64,000 nucleotides of DNA. Origin: Bordetella trematum (GTDB lineage Bacteria > Pseudomonadota > Gammaproteobacteria > Burkholderiales > Burkholderiaceae_B). Shown here piece after piece: positions 8,370 through 17,290 of the stretch (the stretch's first letter is position 1; each line of letters starts with the position of its first letter). Below the pieces are notes generated by a model that made no database searches, had not been told where the DNA came from, and saw only the letters and a program-made list of their open reading frames with translations. The stretch lies in the NCBI RefSeq assembly GCF_900078335.1, contig NZ_FKBR01000019.1, positions 289,655 through 353,654 on the forward strand, written 5' to 3'. A program made the translations under genes and the position numbers.

Positions 8370-8795
8370 ATGGGGGAAACGCAACGCGCCCGCATGGTGC
8401 CCGAGCTGCTGGTGAGCGACCTGCCGCGCAGTCTGGCGTTCTGGCGGGATCTGTGTGGTTTCGGGGTCGTCTATCAGCGCGAGGAGGAAGGCTTCGTCTT
8501 TCTCGATCTGGAGGGCGCGCAGTTCATGCTCGAAGAGGTGCGCGGCGGGGAAAACTGGATCACCGGCCCGCTGGAGGCGCCGCGTGGGCGGGGCATCAAC
8601 TTCGAAATCAAGGTGGCGTCCATCGATGCGCTGCTGGCGCGGTTGCAGGCAGCAGGCTGGCCTCTGTACCGTGCCCGCCAGGAGCGCTGGTATCGCAGCA
8701 ATGATATCGAGATCGGGGTGCATCAATTCCTGGTGCAGGACCCCGATGGCTATCTGCTGCGCTTTTCTGCCTGGCAGGGAAACCGGCCCATCTGA
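8370..8795 (+). CDS. VOC-family protein, bleomycin-resistance-like
   Basis: A 141-residue protein of the vicinal oxygen chelate fold. It has MVPELLVSDLPRSLAFWRDLCGF at the start, a central FLDLEGAQFMLEE strand and the closing FLVQDPDGYLLRFS typical of this family. The arrangement resembles ShBle-type drug-binding proteins more than metal-dependent glyoxalases; in the former, dimers sequester bleomycin-type drugs. The actual ligand is unknown. The start is well supported by AAGGAG six bases upstream of ATG. It is a single-gene unit between the terminator and a convergent diguanylate cyclase gene. Confidence 0.85.
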   Translation: MGETQRARMVPELLVSDLPRSLAFWRDLCGFGVVYQREEEGFVFLDLEGAQFMLEEVRGGENWITGPLEAPRGRGINFEIKVASIDALLARLQAAGWPLYRARQERWYRSNDIEIGVHQFLVQDPDGYLLRFSAWQGNRPI

Positions 8796-8810
8796 GGCAG
8801 GCGTGCGGCG

Positions 8811-9824
8811 TCAGGGGCGGGGCTGGCTGCGGCGCTCGCGCTTGACGTCGTACATGCGCATGTCGGCCAGGCGCAGGGCCGCGTCCGCATCGAGCCCGGT
8901 GTCGGGCAGGATGGCGATCACGCCCGTGCTGGCCCCGGCGTAGCGCAGTGTCACCCCGGGCAGGGTGTAGTCGCCGCAGGTGGCCTCCAGGATGCGCTGC
9001 TGCAAGATGGCCGCCGCCTGGGCTGCGTTGCCTTGCGAGCCGGTGGCCAGAACGAGGAATTCATCGCCGCCAAGCCGTCCGGCCATGTCGCCCGCGCGCA
9101 GGATGGCGGCGATGCGGGCGCCGACGGCGCAGAGCAGGGCATCGCCGGCCTGGTGCCCATACTGGTCGTTGATCTGTTTGAAGCCGTCCAGATCCAGCAT
9201 GCCGACCAGCACGGCGTTGCCGTCCAGCGGCGCGTGCTGCAGCAGGCGCACGAGCTGTTCGTAGAGGGCACGGCGGTTGGGCAGGCCGGTCAGGGGATCT
9301 CGCAGGGCGGCATCCAGCAGCTGGGTGTTGGCCGCCTGCAGCGCCCGCATCAGCATTTCGCGTTCGATGAAACCGGCCACCAGGCTGGAGAACAGGGCCA
9401 TGATGGCCGGCGCGTCCTGGGGCAGGGGCAGGCGGCGGCCGCTGGCCGCGCAGAGGGTGCCCAGCAGATGGCCGTCTTCGGAGCGCACGGGTGCGCTGAA
9501 GTAGGTCTGCAGACCCAGCGCACGAGCCGCATCGGAGTCTGCCCAGCGGGTCGCGACATCCTGGGTGTAGGTACAGTTTTCATCCAGGGCGCGTTTGCAC
9601 AGGGTGTCCGACCAGGTGACTTCCAGCCCTTCCGGTATCACCATGTCGCCGTCGTTGCGGGCGTAGCACACGCGCTGCACGTCGCGTTCCAGGTCGATGG
9701 TGGTCAGGTAGGTGGACTCCATGCCGGTGACCGCGCCCAGCATGTCGAGCAGGGGGCGGGTCAGTTGTTCGAGCGATTTGGCGGCCGGCAACGAGGCGGC
9801 CAGCCGGGAGATGAGAGGGTCCAT
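8811..9824 (-). CDS. GAF-GGDEF diguanylate cyclase
   Basis: This 337-residue soluble protein joins an N-terminal GAF-like sensor (about residues 15-155, with SDTLCKRAL and FSAPVRSEDGHLLGTLC) to a GGDEF domain (about 170-330). The catalytic GGDEF is intact at 252-256. An RxxD inhibitory site (RAGD, 243-246) sits five residues before it, so product feedback by c-di-GMP is expected. It should make c-di-GMP from two GTP. No transmembrane segment is seen. There are no obvious partner genes; it is transcribed alone on the minus strand. Confidence 0.9.
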   Translation of the reverse strand: MDPLISRLAASLPAAKSLEQLTRPLLDMLGAVTGMESTYLTTIDLERDVQRVCYARNDGDMVIPEGLEVTWSDTLCKRALDENCTYTQDVATRWADSDAARALGLQTYFSAPVRSEDGHLLGTLCAASGRRLPLPQDAPAIMALFSSLVAGFIEREMLMRALQAANTQLLDAALRDPLTGLPNRRALYEQLVRLLQHAPLDGNAVLVGMLDLDGFKQINDQYGHQAGDALLCAVGARIAAILRAGDMAGRLGGDEFLVLATGSQGNAAQAAAILQQRILEATCGDYTLPGVTLRYAGASTGVIAILPDTGLDADAALRLADMRMYDVKRERRSQPRP

Positions 9825-9870
9825 GCTCGGGTCTCGTCGTTGGGCGAACTCCGATCCTAGCCTGGGGATT

Positions 9871-9896
9871 CTCGGGCCGGCAAGTGCCGGCCCGAG
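9871..9896 (-). terminator. Hairpin after the TRAP/thiolase operon
   Basis: CTCGGGCCGGCA and its exact complement are separated by two bases, giving a 12-bp stem just beyond the stop of the SDR gene that ends the minus-strand operon. There is no long T-run, so it may be a pause, mRNA-stability or weak termination element. Confidence 0.5.
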
Positions 9897-9900
9897 ACGC

Positions 9901-10704
9901 TCAGAACTTGAGCGTCAGGCCGCCGTCGACGACCAGTTCGATGCCGGTTACGTAGCGCGCCTCGTCGCTGGCCAGAAAGAGTGCGGCATGGGCGACATCC
10001 CAGGCGTCGCCCATGTGGCCCATCGGCACCTGGGCATCGCGCTCGCGCCACATGCGCTGCACGTCTCCCTCGCCATACTCCTGGGCAAGGTTGGCGGCTT
10101 GCTCGACCATGGGGGTTTTCATCAGGCCGGGAATGATGGCGTTGACCCGCAAGTGGTCGGGAGCATACTGCGCCGCCGTCACCCGGGTCAGGTGGTTGAG
10201 CGCGGCCTTGGTGGTCGAGTAGGTGACATAGGGCACGCCGGTGTAACGCAGCGACGCCACCGAGGAAATATTGATGATGGAGCCGCCGCCCTGTTCGCGC
10301 ATCGCGGGGATGAACTGCTTCATGGCGAGGAAGGCGCTTTTCAGATTGATCGCGTAGACGCGGTCCCATTCCTGTTCGTCGATGTCGAGCACGCCGCCCA
10401 CACTGACGATGCCGACGTTGTTGTTGAGGATATCGACGCGCCCGAAGGCAGCCTGAGCGGCGTGCTGCACGGCGGCAATGTCGGCCTGCCGCGTGACGTC
10501 GGCCTGCAGCGCCAGGGCCTGGCCGCCTTCGGCCTGGATGAGGCGGGCGGTTTCCTGCGCCGCCTCAAGGTGGATGTCCACGCACACGACGCGGGCGCCC
10601 TCGCGGGCGAACAGCACGGCGGCCGCCTTGCCGTTGCCCCAGCCTGGGCCGCTGGAGCCGGCCCCCATGACCACGGCGGTCTTGCCTTGCAGTCTTGCGC
10701 TCAT
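9901..10704 (-). CDS. SDR-family oxidoreductase
   Basis: A 267-residue short-chain dehydrogenase. The cofactor-binding loop is GAGSSGPGWGNG near residue 14, an unusual spacing of the glycine-rich motif. It is followed by NNNVG, the catalytic serine in NISSVAS, and YSTTK (Tyr and Lys of the active site). D44 of VCVDIH suggests NAD rather than NADP. It sits 22 bases downstream of the TRAP large permease and is probably the last gene of the operon. It likely oxidises a hydroxyl group of the imported compound or its CoA ester; the substrate is unknown. Confidence 0.88.
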   Translation of the reverse strand: MSARLQGKTAVVMGAGSSGPGWGNGKAAAVLFAREGARVVCVDIHLEAAQETARLIQAEGGQALALQADVTRQADIAAVQHAAQAAFGRVDILNNNVGIVSVGGVLDIDEQEWDRVYAINLKSAFLAMKQFIPAMREQGGGSIINISSVASLRYTGVPYVTYSTTKAALNHLTRVTAAQYAPDHLRVNAIIPGLMKTPMVEQAANLAQEYGEGDVQRMWRERDAQVPMGHMGDAWDVAHAALFLASDEARYVTGIELVVDGGLTLKF

Positions 10705-10726
10705 GTTTGATCTCCTTGCCGGGGCT

Positions 10727-12046
10727 TTATTTCCCGAGCATGTTGTCGGGCAGCCAGGTCACGATGATGGGAAAGAAAAACAGGATCAGCGTGGTGACGA
10801 TTTCCATGATCACGAACCACCAGGCGCCCCGGAAGATCTGCGTGAGCGGAGTCTTCCTGTCGATGCCGGCGATGACGTAGACATTCAGGCCCATGGGCGG
10901 TGTGATCAGCCCGATCTCGCACATCTTCACCGCCAGGATGCCGAACCAGATCGGGTCGTAGCCCAGTGACACCACGGTGGGAAACATGATGGGCAGGGTG
11001 ATGACCAGCATGGAGAAGGCGTCGAGAAACATGCCCAGCGGGAAGTAGATGGCCAGCAGCAGGAAGATCACCGCCAGCGGCGGGACGTCGGCCTCGACCA
11101 CCGAGCTGGCGATCATCTGCGGGATCTGCGCCAGGCTCAGGAAGTAGCTGAAGATTCCCGCTCCGATCATGGTGAAGAGGATCATGACCGTGGTGGTGAT
11201 CGACGAGCGGCAGCTTTCGATCAGCTTGGCCCTGAGATCCGGGCGCGCCTGACGCGAGGCCAGCAGCATCACGAAGGCCACGAATGCGCCGACTGCGCCG
11301 GCCTCGGTGGGCGTGACGAAGCCCAGATAGATGCCGCCCAATACCACCAGGAACAGCAGCAACACCTGCCAGGCATCGGCCAGCGAGGCGATGCGCCGGC
11401 CCCAGGGTTCGGGCGGCAGCGTTGCGCCCGCCGTGGGGGTGGCGCGGCTGATCACCCAGATGCCGGCCATGAAAATGATCGTCGACAGAATCCCCGGGAT
11501 CACGCCGGCCACCAGCATCTTGCCGGCCGAGACTTCGGTCAGCGCGGCGTAGAAGATCAGCAGCACGCTGGGCGGGATCAGCACGCCCAATACGCCGCCG
11601 GCGGCCACGGCGCCGGCGGACAGGCGGGGGTCATAGCCGGCGCGCCGCATCTCCGGGATGGCGACCGAGCCGACGGTGGCGGCGGTGGCCACGCTGGAGC
11701 CCGAGGTGGCGGCAAAGCCGGCGCAGGTCAGGATGCTGGCCATGGCGAGACCGCCGGGACGGTGCCCGACCCATTTGCGCGCCACGCTGAACAGGCGCTG
11801 CCCCACCCCGGCATGGTGAGCGAAGGCGCCCATCAGGATGAAGAGCGGGACCACGGTCAGCAGGTAGGAGGCCGATTGGTGATAAGAAAACGCTTTCAGG
11901 CGGTTCAGGACGAAGTTGAGGTCTTCGATCATGACGATGCCGGTCACGCCGGCCAGGCCGAGTGCGGCGAAGACCGGGGTGCCGATCGCCATCAGGACGA
12001 AGATCAGGCAGGTGGCGACGGTGGTCGCGACGACGTAGTCATCCAT
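10727..12046 (-). CDS. dctM: TRAP transporter large permease, DctM type
   Basis: A 439-residue membrane protein with about 12 to 13 hydrophobic segments and family landmarks AATSGSSVATAATVGSVAIP, LGVLIPPSVLLIFYA and TPTEAGAVGAF. In TRAP systems this subunit forms the sodium-driven translocation path and works with DctQ and DctP, whose genes lie just upstream. The gap to DctQ is 10 bases, consistent with translational coupling. Substrates of the family are mainly organic acids; the ligase and thiolase of the same operon point to a carboxylate that is converted to a CoA ester. Confidence 0.93.
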   Translation of the reverse strand: MDDYVVATTVATCLIFVLMAIGTPVFAALGLAGVTGIVMIEDLNFVLNRLKAFSYHQSASYLLTVVPLFILMGAFAHHAGVGQRLFSVARKWVGHRPGGLAMASILTCAGFAATSGSSVATAATVGSVAIPEMRRAGYDPRLSAGAVAAGGVLGVLIPPSVLLIFYAALTEVSAGKMLVAGVIPGILSTIIFMAGIWVISRATPTAGATLPPEPWGRRIASLADAWQVLLLFLVVLGGIYLGFVTPTEAGAVGAFVAFVMLLASRQARPDLRAKLIESCRSSITTTVMILFTMIGAGIFSYFLSLAQIPQMIASSVVEADVPPLAVIFLLLAIYFPLGMFLDAFSMLVITLPIMFPTVVSLGYDPIWFGILAVKMCEIGLITPPMGLNVYVIAGIDRKTPLTQIFRGAWWFVIMEIVTTLILFFFPIIVTWLPDNMLGK

Positions 12047-12056
12047 GGTTTTTCCT

Positions 12057-12581
12057 TCAGGGCTCGATGCGCAGGTCGCGCTCGGGCGTGTGGCGCGGGG
12101 CGCCGCGCAGGGCTACGTACACGGCGTGAAAGGCCAGTTGCAGGCAGCCGAACCACAGGCCGATGGCCAGCGCGATCTTGGCCCACCAGATCGGGAATTC
12201 GATGTGCCCCCAGCGGAATTCGCGGATGGCGAAGGAGTGCACCGCGTCCTGGCTGGCGGGCATGGCCAGGATCAGCAGGAACAGGGCGGCAAACAGCCAG
12301 GACAGTGTCTCGGCGACGCGCGCGAGCCCGGCAGGCATGCGCTCGACCAGCAGGGTCACGCGGATATGGGCGTTGTCCAGCATGGTCCAGCCCAGGCCGA
12401 GGAACACCACCATCACCATGCTCAGTTCTGCCAGTTCGAACACGCCGGAAATGGGGCGGCCCCAGAGGCCGCGAGCGGCGGCGTCGACCGTAGTGCCGAG
12501 CATCAGGAACATGAGGAAAATCAGTGCCACCGCGCCGAATACGTTGGACACGCTGCGGAAGAAAGTTTCGATTGGCCGCAT
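12057..12581 (-). CDS. dctQ: TRAP transporter small permease, DctQ type
   Basis: A 174-residue protein with four hydrophobic segments, of the usual length for DctQ subunits. VFELAELSMVMVVFLGLGWTM and AHIRVTLLVERMP match the family's central motif. It partners the DctM subunit in the membrane. The C-terminus (RHTPERDLRIEP) is a short charged cytoplasmic tail. It is the second transport gene after dctP in a minus-strand operon. Confidence 0.9.
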   Translation of the reverse strand: MRPIETFFRSVSNVFGAVALIFLMFLMLGTTVDAAARGLWGRPISGVFELAELSMVMVVFLGLGWTMLDNAHIRVTLLVERMPAGLARVAETLSWLFAALFLLILAMPASQDAVHSFAIREFRWGHIEFPIWWAKIALAIGLWFGCLQLAFHAVYVALRGAPRHTPERDLRIEP

Positions 12582-12672
12582 GCGGCTCTCCCATCAAGGT
12601 TGCGTGCGCCCGGGACGGCCGCCGCGCCCGGGTGGGGCGCGACGGCCAACGACCTCGGCGCGAACGCCGGGG

Positions 12673-13764
12673 TCAGGTCTTGTTGGCGATTTCGGACGGC
12701 CGCAGCAGCGTGCCCTTGGGATCGTGCCGGGCGATGGCCTGGTCGATCAGCGCCTGCATGCGCGCGCCGTCGATTCCGGCCGGCTTGGCGACCTTGTCCA
12801 CCCAGCTGTTGACCTGGGCCGGCTGGATGAGCGTCTTGGCCGCCTGTTTCTGGGCGTCGTCCAGCACATGGAACTTCACGCCCTCGGCGGTGGCTTTCTT
12901 GACGTAATCCTGCAGGGCCTGATTCATGATGGCCGAGTACTGGCCGCCGTAGATCTCTTCGACGATCTCGTTGCAGTTCGCCTTGACGCTTTCCGGGAAG
13001 GCTTCCCAGGCATCGACGTTGATCACGGTGGCGGCCGGGCCATGGGGGCCGTCGCCGATGTCGGTGAAGTGCGGCGCGATTTCATGCAGCTTGTACGACA
13101 CGGCGGTGATGAAGTCGAAGCCGTAGACGCCGTCCAGCACACCGCGCTCCAGGGCGGTGTAGACCTCGGGGGCCGCCATCGGCACGGCGGTGCCGCCCAG
13201 GCGCTCGATGACGTCGGTGGCCACGCCATAGCCGCGGATGCGCTTGCCCTTGATGTCTTCCAGCGACTGGATCGGCTTGCGCGTGATGAGCGGCGCGTAG
13301 TTCCAGTTGGTCCAGTACATGACCTTGGCGCGATGGCGCTTTTCCCACTCGGTGCGCAGCGGCTCGAACTCGGCGTAGACGTCGCGGCAGACTTGCAGCA
13401 ACGCATCGGCGCGGTTCATGCGGAAGTACCATTCCAGTCCGCGCGTGACCGGCAGATCGGCCTGGTAATAGCCCGGGGAGATCAGGCTCATTTCCGAAGT
13501 GTTGTCGCGCACGGCTGGCAGGTGTTCACCGACCTTGTTGAGCGAAGCCGACCAGTAGCGGCGGGCCTTGACCACGCCGCCCGAACGTTTTTCCAGTTCG
13601 CTCAGAAACCAGCGGTCCAGCCAGGACGGTCCGGCGGTCTCCGAGACATAGCTGTCGAACTTGAATGAAACCTTGTCTTTGGCAAAAAGCGTGCCCGGCA
13701 GGCCGCCCAGGGCGCCCGCGCCGGCCAGCATGCCGCTGACCTTGATGAATTCACGACGTTTCAT
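12673..13764 (-). CDS. dctP: TRAP transporter solute-binding protein, DctP type
   Basis: A 363-residue periplasmic receptor. The N-terminus MKRREFIKVSG followed by a small-residue stretch resembles a Tat signal peptide. The mature part has family features such as GVVKARRYWSASL, a conserved arginine region in IKGKRIRGYGVATDVIERLGG, and PEVYTALERGVLDG. It captures the ligand and delivers it to DctQM. A 91-base gap to dctQ follows. The ligand is not known; the operon context suggests a carboxylic acid. Confidence 0.92.
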   Translation of the reverse strand: MKRREFIKVSGMLAGAGALGGLPGTLFAKDKVSFKFDSYVSETAGPSWLDRWFLSELEKRSGGVVKARRYWSASLNKVGEHLPAVRDNTSEMSLISPGYYQADLPVTRGLEWYFRMNRADALLQVCRDVYAEFEPLRTEWEKRHRAKVMYWTNWNYAPLITRKPIQSLEDIKGKRIRGYGVATDVIERLGGTAVPMAAPEVYTALERGVLDGVYGFDFITAVSYKLHEIAPHFTDIGDGPHGPAATVINVDAWEAFPESVKANCNEIVEEIYGGQYSAIMNQALQDYVKKATAEGVKFHVLDDAQKQAAKTLIQPAQVNSWVDKVAKPAGIDGARMQALIDQAIARHDPKGTLLRPSEIANKT

Positions 13765-13857
13765 GACTCCTCCTTTTATGGGCGCGTGGCGCCTTATATG
13801 CGGCCTGTGGCAGGCCGGTGTTCCGCCGGGGCCGAAGGCGCCCGGCGTTGCGCGTGT

Positions 13858-15384
13858 TCAGTTGCCGGCAGCGGCAGCCGCGCGCGCGCGCAGTTCGGTC
13901 TTGAGTATCTTTCCGTAGCTGTTCTTGGGAAGGTCGGCGCAGAACACATAGCGCCGTGGTTTTTTGAATGACGCCATTTCGGCCCGGCACCAGGCTTCCA
14001 GCAGGCCGGCATCCAGCGCCTGGGCGTCGTTGCGCGGCACCACGAAGGCGACCACTTCTTCGCCCCACTCAGGGTGCGGCGCGCCTACCACCGCGACCTC
14101 GAAGACACCGGGGTGGCTGGCCACGACCTCTTCGACTTCGCGCGGATAGATGTTGCTGCCGCCGGAAATGATCACGTCCTTGGAGCGGTCCGTGAGGGTG
14201 AGAAAGCCGTCTTCGCTCAGAAAGCCGATGTCGCCGGTGCGCAGCCAGCCGTTGACCAGGGTCTGCCCGGAGGCCTGGGGATTGCCCCAGTAACCGTGCA
14301 TCACGGCCGGCCCGCGCGCGACCACCTCGCCGCACTGGCCGGCGGGCAGGTCATTGAAGCCGGCATCCACCACGCGCAGGTCCATGCAGGATTGCGCGCT
14401 GCCCACCGAGGCGATGCGGGCCTCCCAGCGGGGATGGCTGCGATCGGCAATGGCCTCCTTGCGCATGGCCGTGATGGTCATGGGGCTTTCCCCCTGGCCG
14501 TAGATCTGCGCGATGACCGGGCCCAGCGCGTCCAGGGCCTGGATCATGTCGGCCGCATACATGGGGGCGCCGCCGCAAATCACGGTGCGCAGGCCGGTGA
14601 CCCGGGGCGGGGCCTCGCGCACCATGCGCTTGACCATGGTGGGGGCGGCGAACAGGCAGACGTTGTCGAGCTCGCGCGCCAGCTGGAAGATCTCGGCGCT
14701 GTCGAAGCCGCGCGACAGCGGCACCACGTGGCGCGCGCCGCTGCGCACGGCAATGAGGTTGTAGAGGCCGGCGCCGTGCGACATGGGGGCGGCGTAGATC
14801 CAGGCGTCGCGTTCGCTGACGCTGTCCACGTCGTAGGGGTAGCACAGCGTCATGGCGGCCAGGTTGCCGTGGCTGAGCATGACGCCCTTGGGACGCCCGG
14901 TCGTGCCCGAGGTATAGAACAGCCAGGCCAGCTGGCCGGTCTCGGCAAGACAGGGGGCGCTCAGGACGCCGCCGGCCTGGGTGGCGCGGGCAAAGGGCGC
15001 GCTATCGACGCCCAGCTCGCGGCAGTCGGGCGGCAACAGCTCGCGGTCCAGCGGCTCGGCGCCGTCGGTAAGGATGAGGCAGGCCTGCGCGTCGCGCGCG
15101 ATCCAGGCTGCCTCCTTGGCGTGCAGTTTGTAGTTGATGGGCACCACCACCGCGCCTATCCACCAGGCCGCGTACATGGCGGTCAGGTATTCGATGCGGT
15201 TGGGCATGTAGAGCGCGATGCGTCCGCCCGGCTGCACGCCGTAATCATCGCGCAGGGCGGCGCCCAGCGCCGCCGCGGCGCAGGCGAACTGATGGTAATC
15301 GGCTTGGCAGCGCACGCCCTGGAACAGGGCCGGCGCGGTGGGGGTCTGCAGGGCCCGCGCGTGGAGCCAGTTGGCGACGTTCAT
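13858..15384 (-). CDS. Acyl-CoA ligase (AMP-forming)
   Basis: A 508-residue member of the adenylate-forming family. The phosphate loop is YTSGTTGRPKG (157-167), followed by IYGQGESPMT, GWLRTGDIGF and a C-terminal KNSYGKILK with the catalytic lysine. It should activate a carboxylic acid with ATP and join it to CoA. The ATG lies one base after the stop of the thiolase gene (TAAG-ATG), so the two are translationally linked. The preceding thiolase and following TRAP transporter suggest uptake, activation and thiolytic cleavage of one compound class. Confidence 0.9.
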   Translation of the reverse strand: MNVANWLHARALQTPTAPALFQGVRCQADYHQFACAAAALGAALRDDYGVQPGGRIALYMPNRIEYLTAMYAAWWIGAVVVPINYKLHAKEAAWIARDAQACLILTDGAEPLDRELLPPDCRELGVDSAPFARATQAGGVLSAPCLAETGQLAWLFYTSGTTGRPKGVMLSHGNLAAMTLCYPYDVDSVSERDAWIYAAPMSHGAGLYNLIAVRSGARHVVPLSRGFDSAEIFQLARELDNVCLFAAPTMVKRMVREAPPRVTGLRTVICGGAPMYAADMIQALDALGPVIAQIYGQGESPMTITAMRKEAIADRSHPRWEARIASVGSAQSCMDLRVVDAGFNDLPAGQCGEVVARGPAVMHGYWGNPQASGQTLVNGWLRTGDIGFLSEDGFLTLTDRSKDVIISGGSNIYPREVEEVVASHPGVFEVAVVGAPHPEWGEEVVAFVVPRNDAQALDAGLLEAWCRAEMASFKKPRRYVFCADLPKNSYGKILKTELRARAAAAAGN

Positions 15385-15385
15385 C

Positions 15386-16567
15386 TTAGGCTCGCTTGGC
15401 CTCGAGTACGGAGGCGTAGTTGGCCACGGCCGCGCCGCCCATGTTGAATACCAGGCCGAAGGTCGGGGCCTGCTCGATCTGCATGTCGCCGGCGCGGCCC
15501 GTGAGCTGGCGGAATGACAGCGCGTGCATGGATACGCCGGTGGCGCCGACGGGGTGGCCCTTGGCCTTCAGGCCGCCCGACAGGTTGACCGGCAGTGCGC
15601 CGCCGCGCATCACGGTGCCGGCCTCGAGCGCCCGGTGGCCCTGGCCGGCGGGGGCCAGGCCCATGGCTTCATAGATGAGCAGTTCGGCGATAGTGAAGCA
15701 ATCGTGCACCTCGGCGAAGTCCAGGTCCTGCAGGCCGATGCCGGCGTGTTCGAGCGCGCGCGCAATGGCCAGGCGCGGGCCTTCAAAGGCCAGAAAATCG
15801 CGCTTGGACATGGGCAGGAAGTCGCTGACATGGGCCAGGCTGCGCAGAACCACCTCGCGTTGGAACTCGCGCGCGCGGGCCGCGCTGGTGAGGATCACGG
15901 CGGCCGCGCCATCGGAGACCAGCGAGCAGTCGGTCAGGCGCAGCGGCGGGGCGATCAGCGGGTTGCGTTCGGAAACGGTGTTGCAGGCCTCGACGTCCAG
16001 CGCACGCTGCATCTGCGCCAGCGGGTTGCGCAGGGCGTTGGCGTGGTTCTTGGCGGCGATGGCGGCCATGGCGGGCAGGGGATCCTGGTAGCGGCGGGTG
16101 TACTCCTGGGCGGCCAGGCCGAAAACCTGCGGAAAGCTCAGGGCAGCCTCGGCTGCGTCGTTCTGGTAGCCGGCGCCCGCCAATGCGCGGGTGACGTCGG
16201 CGGTGCTGTTGTGGGTCATTTTTTCGGCGCCCACCACCAGCACGACCTCGGCCTGGCCGGACTGGATCGCGGCCACGCCGGCCGCCAGCGCAGCCGCGCC
16301 AGAGGCGCAGGCGTTCTCGCAGCGCGTGGCCGGCGTGAAGCGCAGCTCGGGCGAAGCCTGGTGGATCAGCGAGGAGGCAAAGCCATCGCTCACCATGCCG
16401 GAATTGAAGTGGCCGAGAAACACCGCGTCGACATCGCTGGCGGGCAGGCCGGCGTCATCGAGCGCTTCGCGCGCCGCGCTGACGATCAGGTCTTCCAGGC
16501 TGAGGGCGTCCAGGCGCCCGAACTTGGTATGGCCGCTGCCGACCAGCGAAACCGGTTGTGTGTGCAT
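15386..16567 (-). CDS. Thiolase (SCP2-type acetyl-CoA C-acyltransferase)
   Basis: A 393-residue thiolase. The nucleophilic cysteine is C87 in ENACASGAAAL; the base motifs HDCFTIAELL and GHPVGATG follow in the C-terminal half. The subfamily with an N-terminal VGSGHTKFGR and HDCF resembles sterol-carrier-like thiolases often used for branched or side-chain substrates. The ATG is preceded by GAGGAGGAG, an excellent ribosome site, so the longer in-frame start was rejected. It is the first gene of the operon and is divergent from a PAS-LuxR regulator gene. Confidence 0.9.
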   Translation of the reverse strand: MHTQPVSLVGSGHTKFGRLDALSLEDLIVSAAREALDDAGLPASDVDAVFLGHFNSGMVSDGFASSLIHQASPELRFTPATRCENACASGAAALAAGVAAIQSGQAEVVLVVGAEKMTHNSTADVTRALAGAGYQNDAAEAALSFPQVFGLAAQEYTRRYQDPLPAMAAIAAKNHANALRNPLAQMQRALDVEACNTVSERNPLIAPPLRLTDCSLVSDGAAAVILTSAARAREFQREVVLRSLAHVSDFLPMSKRDFLAFEGPRLAIARALEHAGIGLQDLDFAEVHDCFTIAELLIYEAMGLAPAGQGHRALEAGTVMRGGALPVNLSGGLKAKGHPVGATGVSMHALSFRQLTGRAGDMQIEQAPTFGLVFNMGGAAVANYASVLEAKRA

Positions 16568-16613
16568 TTGCTCCTCCTCGGATAGGTTCTTTTGGCATAT
16601 GATCGTCACTAGG

Positions 16614-16663
16614 AATACGTACGTCTATAAGTGCACCCACGTACTCATGTACGTAGTTCTACG
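16614..16663. promoter_or_regulatory. Clustered palindromes between thiolase operon and PAS-LuxR gene
   Basis: Within 50 bases lie TACGTACGT, the perfect inverted repeat ACGTAC-TCAT-GTACGT (16639-16654) and, overlapping it, CGTAG-TT-CTACG (16652-16663). They occupy the short divergent intergenic gap just before the regulator's ATG. This placement suggests an operator for the adjacent LuxR-type protein acting on both genes. Binding is inferred. Confidence 0.6.
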
Positions 16664-16669
16664 CATATC

Positions 16670-17227
16670 ATGAACACACAACTCGAAGAACTTGCCTTCC
16701 GCGAATCGCCCTCGCCGCAGATCATGACCGAACACCGCAGCATCCTGCGCTGCAACAAGGCGTTTGCCTCGCTGTTCGGCTATGCCGTGGATGAGCTCAC
16801 CGGCGAGCTCATCCTGAAGCTCTATCCCTGCAGCGCCGACTACTACGAGATCGGCGAGCGCTGCCTCAATGCGCTGCGGCACAACACCACCTACGAAGAC
16901 GAGCGCTTCATGCAGCACCGCAGCAAGGAGATCTTCTGGGCCCGGGCGCGCGGGGTGACGCTCACGCCTCAGGATCCGTTTGCACTGATGATCTGGAATT
17001 TCGAGCGCATCCAGCACCGTCCCAGCAAGACCGCCACGCTCACGCCGCGCGAACAGGAGATCGCCGGCTTCATCGTCAACGGCCTGACCTGCAAGGAAAC
17101 CGCCGCCGAACTGGGGATTTCCTATCGCACGGTCGAGGTGCATCGCGGACGCCTGATGCGAAAGCTCAATGCCAAGAACACCGCCGAACTGGTGTCGCGC
17201 ATCATCCTGGTCACGCACGGCGAGTAG
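16670..17227 (+). CDS. PAS-LuxR-type transcriptional regulator
   Basis: A 185-residue protein with an N-terminal PAS-like fold (about 15-110; MTEHRSILRCNKAFASLFGYAVDELTG) and a C-terminal LuxR/FixJ helix-turn-helix (about 120-180; LTPREQEIAGFIVNGLTCKETAAELGISYRTVEVHR). It probably senses a small molecule or redox state and controls the divergent thiolase-ligase-TRAP operon. The start at MNTQLEE is preferred because the upstream in-frame ATG would cover the palindromic region. No kinase gene is adjacent. Confidence 0.85.
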   Translation: MNTQLEELAFRESPSPQIMTEHRSILRCNKAFASLFGYAVDELTGELILKLYPCSADYYEIGERCLNALRHNTTYEDERFMQHRSKEIFWARARGVTLTPQDPFALMIWNFERIQHRPSKTATLTPREQEIAGFIVNGLTCKETAAELGISYRTVEVHRGRLMRKLNAKNTAELVSRIILVTHGE

Positions 17228-17290
17228 TGGACGGCGGCAAGTTGCGGGCTGAGCGATACTGAGGCCTTGTCTGCTCAGGGGAGGCCTGTC

